DNA of 64,000 nt from Mucilaginibacter jinjuensis (GTDB lineage Bacteria > Bacteroidota > Bacteroidia > Sphingobacteriales > Sphingobacteriaceae): the NCBI RefSeq assembly GCF_028596025.1, contig NZ_CP117167.1, positions 1,178,001-1,242,000 on the forward strand. Direction: 5' to 3'. Under the pieces are notes generated by a model. The model searched no databases. It was given only the letters and a program-made list of their open reading frames with translations, and was not told where the DNA came from. Shown one piece after another: positions 54,401 to 62,689 of this stretch. Position 1 is the first letter of the stretch. Each line of letters starts with the position of its first letter. The position numbers and the translations under genes are program-made.

Positions 54401-54807
54401 ACAAGTTTAACCTGGAGGTATTGGTGGGTAAACTGGCTGGTGTGTTTGCAGGGTTGGCCATATTTATCTCCTGCCTTGGCTTGTTCGGTCTTGCGGCTTA
54501 TGTTGCCGAGCAACGCACCAAAGAGATAGGCATACGTAAAGTAATGGGCGCATCTATTGCCCAGATCTGGCTGTTGCTCTCTCGCGACTTTATTGTACTG
54601 GTAGTCATCAGCTGTGTTATTGCCTCACCGGTGGCCTTTTATTACTTACATAACTGGCTCCAAAAATATACCTACCGCGTTAGCATCGGTATAGAAGTCT
54701 TTATTGCATCGGGTATAGTTGCCCTTATGATTACCCTATTAACCATCAGTTTCCAGGCGATAAAAGTGGCGCTGGCAAACCCTGTGCGCAGCTTACGGAG
54801 TGAATGA
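51406..54807 (+). CDS. Fusion of membrane AraC-type regulator and MacB/FtsX-like permease
   Basis: A single 1133-residue protein. Residues 1-190 hold about five membrane helices. Residues 206-300 are an AraC-type double HTH (LSANALAKKLNISIHELSK, then LLGIAYECGFNSKTTFNRAFKQLIGKSPIEYK). A linker of about 40 residues leads to Met338, where a complete MacB/FtsX-like permease begins (MFRNYLKMAWRNTLHNKIYS) with two periplasmic domains and two sets of FtsX helices, the last with RTKEIGIRKVMGAS. The permease part alone is about 796 residues, normal for stand-alone Bacteroidota homologues. No ATPase gene is adjacent. The GTG start is used because no ATG precedes the first helix. Confidence 0.85.
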   Translation: MKLSLSYTGLYDIALFALICVGLIFCTRLWFKRSAGYTNRLLSLILITMVLWLIKTACIHIRLENYFPLWRWVPLQFLLALGPLMFFYVHSIIRPEQKFIRKDLLNFVPVLLELSVHVITVIQSTRMGVATYNTPAYQQWQPILQLLTLASIAIYLYRCARLVQKPAVANSNNMPDKYFMRVSPSSKDRLIQRGYWLRHQMKANQFYLDSELSANALAKKLNISIHELSKIINTGLRKNFNDFVNEFRIQDVTRKMKDPAYDHLTLLGIAYECGFNSKTTFNRAFKQLIGKSPIEYKRQQKKERPNHDLALVTTYTAITSGHNTTSVWSYKKLNRTRMFRNYLKMAWRNTLHNKIYSVLNITGLATGMAVALLIGLWVVNQYSYDRFLPGYQQSYQVEMNLSSQHDGTHTQTSIALPLTDVLKKEIPGIKYVAEADNISGRNHGLLVGDKKLYLQGGAAGGDFFKIFQYPFIKGNGNSALSNLYSIVLTESTAKALFGDAEPIGKSVRFDNAQNMTVTGVIRDIPKNATLQFNYIVPFAYQEATQDWIKEGRTHWTYNSFFAYVALEPGVSYAQIAPKIRDIVYKKSPEMRPSKPEVFLHPLKDWHLYNDFKNGKVAGGFVDYVRLFSIIGILVLAIACINFMNLSTARSEKRAREVGVRKAIGSARADLVYQFLLESVLVTFLSFLLGLVFVLLAIPAFNALTGSYISIPFGSIGFWGIMILFVLFTGLLAGSRPAFYLSSFNPVRVLKGPVQAGKWASLPRKVLVVVQFTCSIALIISTVIIYQQIQYVKDRPTGYSADRLVMTDMNGDLSKHNEALKNDLLASGLVESVASSSSPATGVYSHFTLEQWPGKNAGEENVNIGAIWVSDEYFKTMGMNFAAGHNFTGDWKSDTLNVIVNEAMVRRIGLKDPVNQTVIINFNKKPVRIIGVVKDALMDSPYSPVEPAVFGHNPFGFVITYRLAKNAETHNAIDKIGKIFNKYNPAYPYQYKFVNDEYEHKFNLEVLVGKLAGVFAGLAIFISCLGLFGLAAYVAEQRTKEIGIRKVMGASIAQIWLLLSRDFIVLVVISCVIASPVAFYYLHNWLQKYTYRVSIGIEVFIASGIVALMITLLTISFQAIKVALANPVRSLRSE

Positions 54808-54898
54808 TGTAACTAATGGGAATATTCGATAAAATCAAGTTTTCTGCCCGAAGAGTTATTTAAGTTGTGGGGAAAGTTGTTCAAGTACCCAAGAAAAA

Positions 54899-54927
54899 GC
54901 CTTAGATAAAAATCTGGGGCTTTTTTT
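54899..54927 (+). terminator. Hairpin terminator, copy 2
   Basis: GCCTTAGAT and ATCTGGGGC form the stem, followed by a run of T. It closely matches copy 1 at 51185 and follows the AraC-permease stop by about 90 bp, so it may end that transcript. Confidence 0.65.
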
Positions 54928-54970
54928 GCGTTTGGAGGAATTCGTCGGGCTCGTATTAACCGCAATGGTC

Positions 54971-54994
54971 ATAGGATCGAGTCCTCCCGCTTCC
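54971..54994 (+). repeat. tRNA 3'-end-like fragment
   Basis: AGGATCGAGTCCT followed by CCCGCTTCC resembles a T-arm and acceptor end. No tRNA body is present. It follows the second hairpin copy, mirroring the layout at 51185-51252. Confidence 0.4.
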
Positions 54995-55025
54995 TGAATA
55001 ATACTGATGGCAACTTTTTTATGTT

Positions 55026-55360
55026 TCAAATTGGTCGCAAGGAATGGCGAGCCACATAGGAGGTTACGTGACGGTCTATTTTTTTAGCTTCTTTTATGAT
55101 TTTCAAATCTTCATTTAGATCTTTTAATCCGCTGTCGACTCTGGCGTCGATCTTTGCGGCAGTATCATGTTCCGCCTTTAAGATTACGCTCTACTGGGGT
55201 CCATACAGCTGTTAATTTGAGTCCAACGCGAAGGATATGCGCGACCAGATATCCGTAACACAGGCCGAAACTGTCGATCAAAGAATTCTTTTTTATTAAT
55301 TTCCGTATCCACAAGATCGACTAGATCGAGGTGCTGATTTAAATCGTTTAACACAAGGCA
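55026..55360 (-). pseudogene. Unrecognised broken gene
   Basis: The minus strand reads LVDTEINKKEFFD, then in another frame SFGLCYGYLVAHILRVGLKL, and later AEHDTAAKIDARVDSGLKDL to a stop. Protein-like text across frames suggests a decayed gene of unknown family just before the beta-propeller lipoprotein's stop. Confidence 0.3.
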
Positions 55361-55378
55361 ATCTGTTCAGAAGCGGAG

Positions 55379-56674
55379 TTATTGAATAAATGGTGAATAC
55401 CCTCTGCCACTGGTGTACACGCAACCGGCCATAGGCCAACCTTTATATCCTTCAAAACTTTTATCGTTACTCCATTGTTTTTTACCCGTTAGTAAGTTGA
55501 TGGCCAAAAACTGGTTGGCCGTTGTCGGAGCAAATGGGTTGATACCCGTGGCCGGCAAAAAAACTTTAAAATAGTACATAATGTTACCGGCGATAAAGTA
55601 ATTGGAGCTTCGACCTGAATATTCCGATTCAAAAAAAAACGGTTCAGCCGACAAATCAGCCGGAATGCTGCCATAGCGGTCGCTGATATAGCTTCCATCA
55701 AATTTGGCCGGTTGCATATGGTATTGACTGACAATTAGCTTATCGTTCCAGCGTTGCGTTATAGTGTTGGTATTGGGCACGAGAATATAGCCATCGCTGA
55801 ATTTGCTGCGTTGTTTTTCTGTACCGGACGCAATGTCTACTTCACTCAAAAAATCCTGGTTAAAATCATAACCCGCATACACTTCCGGCCGGTAATGGCT
55901 GGTCTTGATATAACAAACTGTAGGGGTTGCATATAACAATTGCGACTTTACGATGGTGCCGGGCCCGTAAAATAGCGGGATATCTACAGTACCTGCCGTA
56001 CCCGTCTGCTTGCCTGTCGACGCGTTGTATATAACGTTTCCCGCTATAAATACGCCGTCATTAATAGCATTGAACGAAATGGGCGAGGCTGTAGCAATAC
56101 TCCATTTAACGGAGCCTGTTTTGGCATCCAGCATGGTGAGATGAGTAGCGTCAGTAGCAATATACACCCCATCATTATAATAATTTATTTGTACCGGCGC
56201 GCCAGGCAGTCCATACTTCCATGAAAAATCACTGGTTTGCTTCGTAGCGTCCAGAGCATACACCTCATATACTGCTGCGTTATCTTTCTTGACCCCAAAA
56301 AATGTTTGCTGATGCAAAATTGGCGTCAGTACATTATTAACGGCATCGGTCCATACCACTTTTCCGGTATTAATATCAATGGCGTTAATTTTAGTGTTTT
56401 GAAGGGTGTATAACAGGTTATTACCCGCAACCGGATAGCTCCAGGTCGTACCAGCATCAGCGGGATAGGCATATTTGTTAACATACGCACCGGTTGCAGC
56501 ATTGATGACATAGATCACAGTAGTACCGGCGGTTGGGTCTAGCGTGTTGACAAACAAAGAGGAATCCGGCAGCGAAACCGCGCTTACCGGGTCTGGATCT
56601 GGTTTCTTCCCATCCTTTTTACAACTAAACGTCGACAGTGTTATGCTGATTAGTAAAAAATATACAATTTTCAT
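55379..56674 (-). CDS. PQQ-like beta-propeller lipoprotein
   Basis: A 431-residue protein with lipobox TFSC near residue 18, a Lys/Asp/Pro linker, then repeated propeller blades of the form AIDINTGKVVW, MLDAKTGSVKW and AINLLTGKKQW, typical of PQQ-like or BamB-type repeats. It is probably exported and anchored to a membrane, with a binding or scaffold role. No PQQ-enzyme active site was recognised. A single gene. Confidence 0.82.
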   Translation of the reverse strand: MKIVYFLLISITLSTFSCKKDGKKPDPDPVSAVSLPDSSLFVNTLDPTAGTTVIYVINAATGAYVNKYAYPADAGTTWSYPVAGNNLLYTLQNTKINAIDINTGKVVWTDAVNNVLTPILHQQTFFGVKKDNAAVYEVYALDATKQTSDFSWKYGLPGAPVQINYYNDGVYIATDATHLTMLDAKTGSVKWSIATASPISFNAINDGVFIAGNVIYNASTGKQTGTAGTVDIPLFYGPGTIVKSQLLYATPTVCYIKTSHYRPEVYAGYDFNQDFLSEVDIASGTEKQRSKFSDGYILVPNTNTITQRWNDKLIVSQYHMQPAKFDGSYISDRYGSIPADLSAEPFFFESEYSGRSSNYFIAGNIMYYFKVFLPATGINPFAPTTANQFLAINLLTGKKQWSNDKSFEGYKGWPMAGCVYTSGRGYSPFIQ

Positions 56675-56719
56675 GCAAGCCCCTTTTCTGTAAAAATACC
56701 GGGTTTAAAAATTACTTGC

Positions 56720-56740
56720 AATCCCCCAATCTGGGGGATT
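56720..56740 (-). terminator. Perfect short hairpin
   Basis: AATCCCCCA and TGGGGGATT pair with a 3-nt loop. It lies just past the LuxR remnant on the minus strand and is followed in that direction by a T-containing stretch, so it was probably that gene's terminator. Confidence 0.55.
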
Positions 56741-56751
56741 AATGCTGATGA

Positions 56752-56945
56752 TCAGTTGATCCAGTTGTTCGTTCCTGCGATTTTCGGGGCATAGGCCTTG
56801 CCGCTGACGACCAGTTTTTGATAAATATTTTTGATGTGACTGCGTACGGTTTCTTTGCTGATGAACAGATTGAGTGCGATTGGGTATAGCTTTTATCCGC
56901 TGCAATACCCTTCAAAACTTCGGTTTTGCCGCTCGAAATGTGGCG
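56752..56945 (-). pseudogene. LuxR/NarL-type HTH remnant
   Basis: The minus strand reads TEVLKGIAADKSYTQ, then after a one-base shift IALNLFISKETVRSHIKNIYQKL and KIAGTNNWIN with a stop. This is the C-terminal HTH of a NarL-type response regulator. No receiver domain is found upstream. A truncated, frameshifted remnant. Confidence 0.65.
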
Positions 56946-57171
56946 AATCTACGGAGCGGAAAAAAATGACCGAACGACCGTTTTGGTGATCTACGGGTTA
57001 GTCCAGCCTGTGAATTTTATGCCTGTTGTAGGAATAATGAAACTGGTAATTAATTCCATAGGCCTTCCATTCATCTATAGGCTCTTTCCAGGATTTATTT
57101 ACTTTCTTAACATCATCTGGTTATAGCCAGTAGGCACACGGTAATTAAAATATATCCTTTCATATATAATA

Positions 57172-57807
57172 TTAATAAGCGATGTCGATTGTTTTTTTAA
57201 AAGTGCTGTCGTCCGATAAGTGAGCTAACATATACGCAGCTAAGTCTGCACGCGAAATTTTAGGGATACCCCTTAAAGCCTGCCCTGTAATGTCTTTGTA
57301 TGTTCCGGTCTTCTTGCCATCGGTTAGTTTTGGCGCCCGTAAAATTGTCCAATTCAGTCGCGAATCCTTCAGGTTTTGTTCCATCTGGCGCATGTCAGCG
57401 TAAATTGGCCGGTAAATTTTTTGTAAAATATTTTTTAACAGAAAGTTCATAATAAAAGAACTTTTTTGGGGAATGTCTAAAGCACCTGAGGAGATACAAA
57501 TCAGGCGCTGCAAACCTGATTTTTCCATGACATTGATAATATTAGCCATTCCGGATGAATACAAAGTGGTAGGCTGAATTTTGGGAATACCCAGGCAGGA
57601 AATCACTATTTCACTCTCTTCAAATGCTTTAATTAGCCCGGTCGGCTCCAATATATCTCCTTTAATGATTCTTAAATTTTGATGACGCATAGCGAAGGTA
57701 TCAGGATTTCGAATAATGGCAGTTACTGAATGTCCGGCTTTTAAAGCTTGTTCAGCAAATTGTTTTCCGGTTCCCCCGGAGGCTCCGAACAGTAATATTT
57801 TTTTCAT
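57172..57807 (-). CDS. NAD(P)H-binding protein, atypical SDR
   Basis: A 211-residue Rossmann-fold protein. LLFGASGGTGKQFAEQA gives the cofactor loop at the N-terminus, ISCLGIPKIQ a mid-domain motif and LNWTILRAPKLTDG a family hallmark. It belongs to the NAD(P)H-binding YwnB/NmrA-like group, which bind or use NAD(P)H as reductases or redox sensors. It is divergent from the HxlR regulator gene 76 bp away and is its likely target. Confidence 0.87.
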   Translation of the reverse strand: MKKILLFGASGGTGKQFAEQALKAGHSVTAIIRNPDTFAMRHQNLRIIKGDILEPTGLIKAFEESEIVISCLGIPKIQPTTLYSSGMANIINVMEKSGLQRLICISSGALDIPQKSSFIMNFLLKNILQKIYRPIYADMRQMEQNLKDSRLNWTILRAPKLTDGKKTGTYKDITGQALRGIPKISRADLAAYMLAHLSDDSTFKKTIDIAY

Positions 57808-57827
57808 TTAGACCGTATTTTTTTTAA

Positions 57828-57858
57828 CAAAAGTAAATTTGAACTTACCTTTGTGCAA
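57828..57858 (-). promoter_or_regulatory. Promoter of SDR gene
   Basis: On the minus strand a TTG (57858-57856) stands 20 bp before TACTTTTG (57835-57828), matching the TTG-N19-21-TAnnTTTG form of Bacteroidota promoters. The start codon is 20 bp further on. The region carries AAGTA-type half-sites usable by HxlR. Confidence 0.65.
57846..57853 (+). promoter_or_regulatory. -7 box of HxlR gene
   Basis: TACCTTTG matches TAnnTTTG and lies about 30 bp before the HxlR ATG. No clear -33 TTG is seen. It overlaps the divergent SDR promoter region, so one bound repressor could act on both. Confidence 0.6.
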
Positions 57859-57883
57859 GTACGTACCGAAAAGTAAGTGTCAA

Positions 57884-58288
57884 ATGAATGAAGTAAAAGA
57901 AACCTCTACGATACAGTTTAATAAGCAGACTGTTTTTAAACTATGTCCCGTAACTTATGTAATGGAAAAGATAGGGAGCTATTGGAAGCCGATCATTTTG
58001 TTCCATTTGCTATCCGGAAAGAAGCGTTATGGAGAGCTGAAAAAAGCAATGCCCCACATCACTGAAAAGATGTTGGCACAGCATCTGAAACAACTTGAAG
58101 CGGACGAGTTGGTGTTAAGAAAAGCCCTTCCTGTAGTACCGCCACATGTGACTTACAGCCTTACACCAGCAGGACTGGCGCTGCGGCCGGTATTATATGC
58201 CATGGCGAACTGGGCTATAAATGACGGAAGAAAAAAGGACGAGCCATTATTCAAAACATTGGAAAATTTTCCAATGTTTGATTCATAG
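57884..58288 (+). CDS. HxlR-family transcriptional regulator
   Basis: A 134-residue winged-helix protein. CPVTYVMEKIGSYWKPIILF is the family N-terminus with its conserved Cys, followed by RYGELKKAMPHITEKMLAQHLKQLE (recognition helix) and a C-terminal dimer helix. HxlR proteins often sense redox or electrophile stress. The ATG is chosen because the family start follows shortly after. It probably controls the divergent SDR gene. Confidence 0.9.
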   Translation: MNEVKETSTIQFNKQTVFKLCPVTYVMEKIGSYWKPIILFHLLSGKKRYGELKKAMPHITEKMLAQHLKQLEADELVLRKALPVVPPHVTYSLTPAGLALRPVLYAMANWAINDGRKKDEPLFKTLENFPMFDS

Positions 58289-59460
58289 ACATTATTTTAG
58301 CGTTAGCGCTTTTTTCCTGACTGGATTATGCTGTTGTCAAACTGATTACAGAGTTAAAAGCATAAATCTTTTAATTTTCCTCTTTTTTACATTGCTCATT
58401 TTAATTAAGTCCTAACAAAAACGGGCGTGCCGGATTTAAGTCTGGGTTTGGATCGTTTGCAGATTTGAAGGGTCGACTTGCAGAGTGTCGAATTTTATCA
58501 CGGATATACAGGCTGTAAAAGGTAATTGTCGTAATTCATCACCAGATTGATCCTCGGTAAAAATCGACATTAAGCACGCGGAGTAAAATCTGGCAAATGT
58601 TATTTATTTTAAGCTCTTATAGGTTCAACCTTATAATCCGCTATAAACTATTACCATATTTACCCAACCAGTTGATCGCATACTTGTAATCAGGATAATA
58701 TGCGTTGAGCATTGTCAAAGATTTATGGTATGGTTCATTACAATGGTATGCAACAGCCCATGGATTATCAGGTAGTAAACAGCAACAAAGAGGCTTTTAT
58801 CAGGCGCTAGTTAAGAAGATATCATTTCCTTGGAGCAATCGCCCCATTCTGTTCGTTGATTGCGAATACATAATGTATTTTAATTGAAGTTCAGCTTACC
58901 AGCTAATCCTTCAGTTTTATTTGTAAGAAATTTCTTTGCTATACCGGATAACCGTCGGTTTTGAATTGTTTATCCAAAAGATTTCTTAGCCCTGATCGAT
59001 CTCATGATCAATTGTTACCTTATGTTCAAATATTGAATCATAAAATAGTTGTACCTATTGCCATACAATAATATTTGATTGCGTTGAAGATTGATACTAA
59101 CTGTTGAACTATTCGGAATGACTTTTTTTCAGCTTAACACACGCTGAAAAAACAGATTCGCATTATGACCATCCTTGCATAGTTATCAATTCAACGACAT
59201 CAATTGGTATCGTTATGATTTCGTGTTGCGGCTGTACTAAAGCGTGTACATTAATTATTTTGTGCATAAAATTAAAGGGTTAAAACTTACAAGGGCTATC
59301 TTATTCAGGACGGTTCCGAAACGCCGGCAGAAATGCGGCGATTCTAAAGATTATGCTTTTTCTGTAACTGATAAAATAATTGGCGCGGCAATTGTTACTG
59401 AATGATAGGGCTTACAATATACATACCTACGTCGACTCGCGCCAGCGCATTTGCCTTAGA
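58289..59460. other. Long intergenic, no supported gene
   Basis: About 1.2 kb. A 60-codon frame at 58705 starts with TTG and is not recognised; nearby text (MVHYNGMQQPMDYQVVNSN) looks like a broken protein fragment. No clear hairpin or repeat was identified. Confidence 0.4.
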
Positions 59461-59490
59461 TTGCGCGCTGTATTTGCAAACTTAACTTTG
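59461..59490 (+). promoter_or_regulatory. Promoter of YihY-family gene
   Basis: A TTG at 59461-59463 lies 19 bp before TAACTTTG at 59483-59490. Both boxes and the spacing match the Bacteroidota housekeeping consensus. The start codon is 13 bp downstream, so the leader is short. Confidence 0.7.
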
Positions 59491-59503
59491 TTCAATTTTA
59501 ACC

Positions 59504-60484
59504 ATGGTTTTAAAAAATTACCTGACCAAGCAAGCCGTTAAAAATGGATTTACGATCATAAAAGCTGCCTTTAACGGCTTTTTAAATGACCTGGCACTGA
59601 AATACAGCGCTTCACTGGCTTATTATACTATTTTTTCACTTGCCCCTTTACTGCTGTTGGTCATCTCTATCGCGGGATTAGTCTTTGGCAAGGATGCCTC
59701 TCAGGGGAAGGTTTTTTACGAGATCAATGGATTGGTAGGCAATGATGCCGCCAAGCAAATTCAGGATATGATCAAGAACTTGGAAATGTCAGGTAAGTCC
59801 ACCATCTCAGTCATCATTGGCGTGGTGACGCTGATCATAGGAGCCACTACTGTATTCGGCGAAATCCAAGAATCGATCAATATCATCTGGCAGGTCAAAC
59901 CTAAGCCCAAAGTTGGGTGGATTAAGCTTGTGAAGAACCGCTTACTGTCTGGCTCTATGATTGTTACCATCGGCTTTTTATTGTTGGTATCGCTAATTTT
60001 GAACGGAGCCTTATTGGCCTTGAGCGATCACCTAAAACATTTCCTGCCGGCAGTAACCGTAATGTTTTTCAACACACTAAATGCGCTGGTCAGCTTTATC
60101 GTTATCGCTGTTTTATTCGGCGTAATATTTAAGGTACTGCCGGATGCCAAGATCGGCTGGCGTGATGTACGTTCGGGCGCGATCTTTACAGCCGTATTTT
60201 TCATGATCGGCCGCCTCGTGATCGGGATCTATATTGAAAAGTCAGGAGCCAGTTCTACTTACGGAGCCGCCGGTTCACTGATTATCATTTTACTTTGGAT
60301 TTATTACACTGCAGCCATTCTTTACTTCGGCGCGGAATTTACGCGTGCTTACGCAGACTTTTATGGCGTTAAGATCGAGCCGGCTGATTATGCAGTACAT
60401 GTGGAGCAAACCGAGGATGAAGAAAATGTAGCGATATTACCGGAGAAAAAAAATAATAAAACGGGAGGCGCTCTTCAAAAATAG
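59504..60484 (+). CDS. YihY/UPF0761 family membrane protein
   Basis: A 326-residue integral-membrane protein with about six helices. KYSASLAYYTIFSLAPLLLL near residue 33 is the family hallmark; GATTVFGEIQESINIIWQVKP and ILYFGAEFTRAYADFYG follow. The C-terminus is a charged cytoplasmic tail. It is the YihY/BrkB-type family, whose function is unknown; an early link to ribonuclease BN is not supported by current knowledge. The ATG follows a near-perfect promoter by 13 bp. Confidence 0.9.
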   Translation: MVLKNYLTKQAVKNGFTIIKAAFNGFLNDLALKYSASLAYYTIFSLAPLLLLVISIAGLVFGKDASQGKVFYEINGLVGNDAAKQIQDMIKNLEMSGKSTISVIIGVVTLIIGATTVFGEIQESINIIWQVKPKPKVGWIKLVKNRLLSGSMIVTIGFLLLVSLILNGALLALSDHLKHFLPAVTVMFFNTLNALVSFIVIAVLFGVIFKVLPDAKIGWRDVRSGAIFTAVFFMIGRLVIGIYIEKSGASSTYGAAGSLIIILLWIYYTAAILYFGAEFTRAYADFYGVKIEPADYAVHVEQTEDEENVAILPEKKNNKTGGALQK

Positions 60485-60842
60485 TGTACAGAAGCTAATA
60501 TGGTAATCCGCTTCATATTCCATGGGGCGATATTTCACTAAAGTGCCAAGCGCAAAGAGACTGAGCAATACACACGCCATCTTGATTTAGCAAGGTAAAT
60601 CAAATCGGCAAATGTTTTTAAATCCATATATAATTATTGAATAAGATTAGCAAATTTAATTTCAAGCAGTGTACACGACCAAGTGTCAGGTGCTGAACCC
60701 AACTATACAGCCCGGAGCCGGGTTCGCTTTCCGGATTGATCCTGCACTCTATATTTCAATTTGTTGCGTTTTGATAAGGTATTTCACTTGCTTCTAATTC
60801 AAATTGCGTATTAACCATTATTAGGAGTGGGTCGGCATGTGA
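60485..60842. other. Intergenic, nothing firm
   Basis: About 360 bp between convergent genes. A possible stem (CCCGG/CCGGG near 60710) could serve as a terminator. Nothing else was recognised. Confidence 0.35.
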
Positions 60843-61049
60843 TTAAATGCGCTCTACTCCGGATGGATTCCAAGAATAACCGCCACCTGCAAGTGGTGTT
60901 TTCTCAAAGTTTACCCAAGCATGCTTTGTTTGCTTATCATCCTTATATGTTACGGGAATTTTTAAACTTTGCAGTGCTGATAAAACTCTGTCGTTCATTT
61001 TAACAACTTTATTGGCAGCAAACAAGATAATTTGTTCTTCGGTTATCAT
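60843..61049 (-). CDS. Small hypothetical protein
   Basis: A 68-residue soluble protein with a helical N-terminus (TEEQIILFAANKVVKMNDRVL) and a basic-aromatic C-terminus (WVNFEKTPLAGGGYSWNPS). Not recognised. It may be a mobile-element accessory or a stand-alone small gene. Confidence 0.5.
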   Translation of the reverse strand: MITEEQIILFAANKVVKMNDRVLSALQSLKIPVTYKDDKQTKHAWVNFEKTPLAGGGYSWNPSGVERI

Positions 61050-61168
61050 ATTATATAATTAATAAGTATTTATTAATATTTAATCGGGCTTTAAATTATG
61101 ATGTAAATGTAAAACTCCACGTCTTACTTTCTTCATAAACAAAACCAAGTTAAAAGGAATAAATATTG

Positions 61169-61546
61169 CTAAGCCAGTTCAAGTGCGCATTGATCTTCTA
61201 ACGAATATATAATAAATGTAATCACACGATCTGAAAATTTACCGGGATACCGGTTCGATCTTATCCGAACATAATCACCCAACTTAAAACCATCCGATTT
61301 TTTAGCCAACACAACCAGCTCATAGGCCGGATTTCCTTTAATATAAATCTCCCGCACGCTATTGTAATTTAGGTGCTTTAATTTACGCAAATACCAGGCC
61401 GGAGATTTTTTTAAATTTAAAACTTTTAAGAATTTCGAAGATGTGGTTGACCTGATATTGAGAAGCTCGACATTTTTTTCGTGGGGACTGAAGAACATTG
61501 GTCGCATATTTGGAAGGTATGAGCTGTAGACTAATTTGAAATTCAT
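61169..61546 (-). CDS. Hypothetical protein
   Basis: A 125-residue soluble basic protein, not recognised. The C-terminal part (YELVVLAKKSDGFKLGDYVRI) is strand-rich. No signal peptide. It lies among other short unknown minus-strand genes. Confidence 0.5.
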   Translation of the reverse strand: MNFKLVYSSYLPNMRPMFFSPHEKNVELLNIRSTTSSKFLKVLNLKKSPAWYLRKLKHLNYNSVREIYIKGNPAYELVVLAKKSDGFKLGDYVRIRSNRYPGKFSDRVITFIIYSLEDQCALELA

Positions 61547-61577
61547 TTCACCGCTTAGAAATGCAAATAAAATAACA

Positions 61578-61599
61578 ATCCCCGACTAAAGCCGGGGAT
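61578..61599 (-). terminator. Hairpin, likely terminator
   Basis: ATCCCCG and CGGGGAT form a 7-bp stem with an 8-nt loop, followed on the minus strand by a T-rich stretch. It probably ends transcription from the minus-strand gene at 61806. Confidence 0.5.
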
Positions 61600-61805
61600 G
61601 AAACCATTGTATACACACTGAAACTTTTCAGCTACAAACGCTCCAAGAAATAGCTGTAAAGATTATACGTATTAACTGCATTAATGTTTTATCTGCTTTC
61701 AACTTAAGAGGAATTAAGGCTGTTCTTTCGGTTTTAAAAATGATTATATATATTCGGTAACTCATCAAATGGATAAGCATTTGCAAGCAATTCATTCATC
61801 GTTGT

Positions 61806-62050
61806 TTATCCATCACTTTTGTAATGGCATTCTGTAACTCCCAGGAAAACGAGTGACCAGAAACCTGAGCTCATTTTTCGACGCTGATTTTCAGTCAGCA
61901 TGAAGCCGCCGGTTGTAAGCTCAATCAGGAAATATAATTTTTGTTCTTCATCATCCCTGAAAGTTAGAACATCAAAACGATAAAGCTTCCCATTGCCCGA
62001 CCGCCTTATAATCCCCAAACCTTGACCGTGCTTATAAAGATAAAAATATC
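61806..62050 (-). pseudogene. Hypothetical protein, N-terminus replaced
   Basis: The C-terminal 80 residues of this frame (YLYKHGQGLGIIRRSGNGKLY, FDVLTFRDDEEQKLYFLIEL) look like a real protein. The N-terminal 36 codons are antisense to the uvrA remnant, so the native start is probably lost at a junction near 62036-62050. Family unknown. Confidence 0.4.
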
Positions 62051-62509
62051 GCTGAGGTGTTAGGCTTGACCGTAGAAGATGCGCTGATTTCTTCAATGAC
62101 GAACCGCACTCAGCCGCGTGCTGGAAGTGGTCTGCGAAGTAAGCTTGTGTTATCTGCACTTAGGGTAGCCAGCGGCGAGCTTTCAGGAGGCAAAGCGCAG
62201 CAGGTAAAGCTTACCACCGAACTGCAGCGTGCGCAGCACGGATAAACACTCTATATCCTGGATGACCCACCACCATTCTACTTCCCTCGGATGTAGAATG
62301 GCTGATGCTGCGGCTCAATCTGCTGGTGGGTGCGGGCAATACGGTCATTATGGTAGAACATAACACGAGCGTTATTGCGGCCAGCGATTGAGTCATTGAT
62401 ATTTGGACCCGGTGTAGGTGAGAAAGGTGGCAGCATAGTAGCCGCGGGGATGCCGCTCGAGGTCACAGATGTTAAACTCAGCCGGACCGAGCCCTTCCTT
62501 ACCCAATAA
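62036..62509 (+). pseudogene. uvrA: uvrA C-terminal remnant
   Basis: Across frames the plus strand gives KNIAEVLGLTVEDAL, then GELSGGKAQQVKLTTELQRAQHG, TLYILDDPP, LLVGAGNTVIMVEHN, AASD-VIDI-like text and TDVKLSRTEPFLTQ before a stop. These are the ABC signature, Walker B and C-terminal landmarks of UvrA-type excinuclease ATPases (LSGGxAQ, ILDEPT-like). It has several frameshifts, stops and substitutions. Only the last quarter is present, so it is a remnant. Confidence 0.65.
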
Positions 62510-62548
62510 TTTGGGAAATAGCTACTGCTAACTCAAGCCGCGCGGCAA

Positions 62549-62566
62549 CACACACACACACACACA
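62549..62566. repeat. (CA)9 dinucleotide tract
   Basis: Nine CA repeats between the uvrA remnant and the sensor gene. A shorter (AC)6.5 tract lies at 46365. Slippage-prone, possibly phase-variable if in a promoter. Confidence 0.7.
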
Positions 62567-62689
62567 GGTAAAGTTCGCTGAATATCAATAGGCTCGCTAA
62601 AAGAGCACTTCTTTTAGAAAGCAAATGAACTTATAAGAAAAATTTGTATTAAACACATATTTTTGACATCGGAAGCTGCTTATTATATG

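Noticed and set aside
58705..58887. 60-codon plus-strand frame
   Set aside because: Starts with TTG, not recognised, in a region with broken coding traces.
62549..62566. CA repeats as a CRISPR or phase-variation locus
   Set aside because: Simple dinucleotide tract with no repeat-spacer structure, and not clearly within a promoter or gene.
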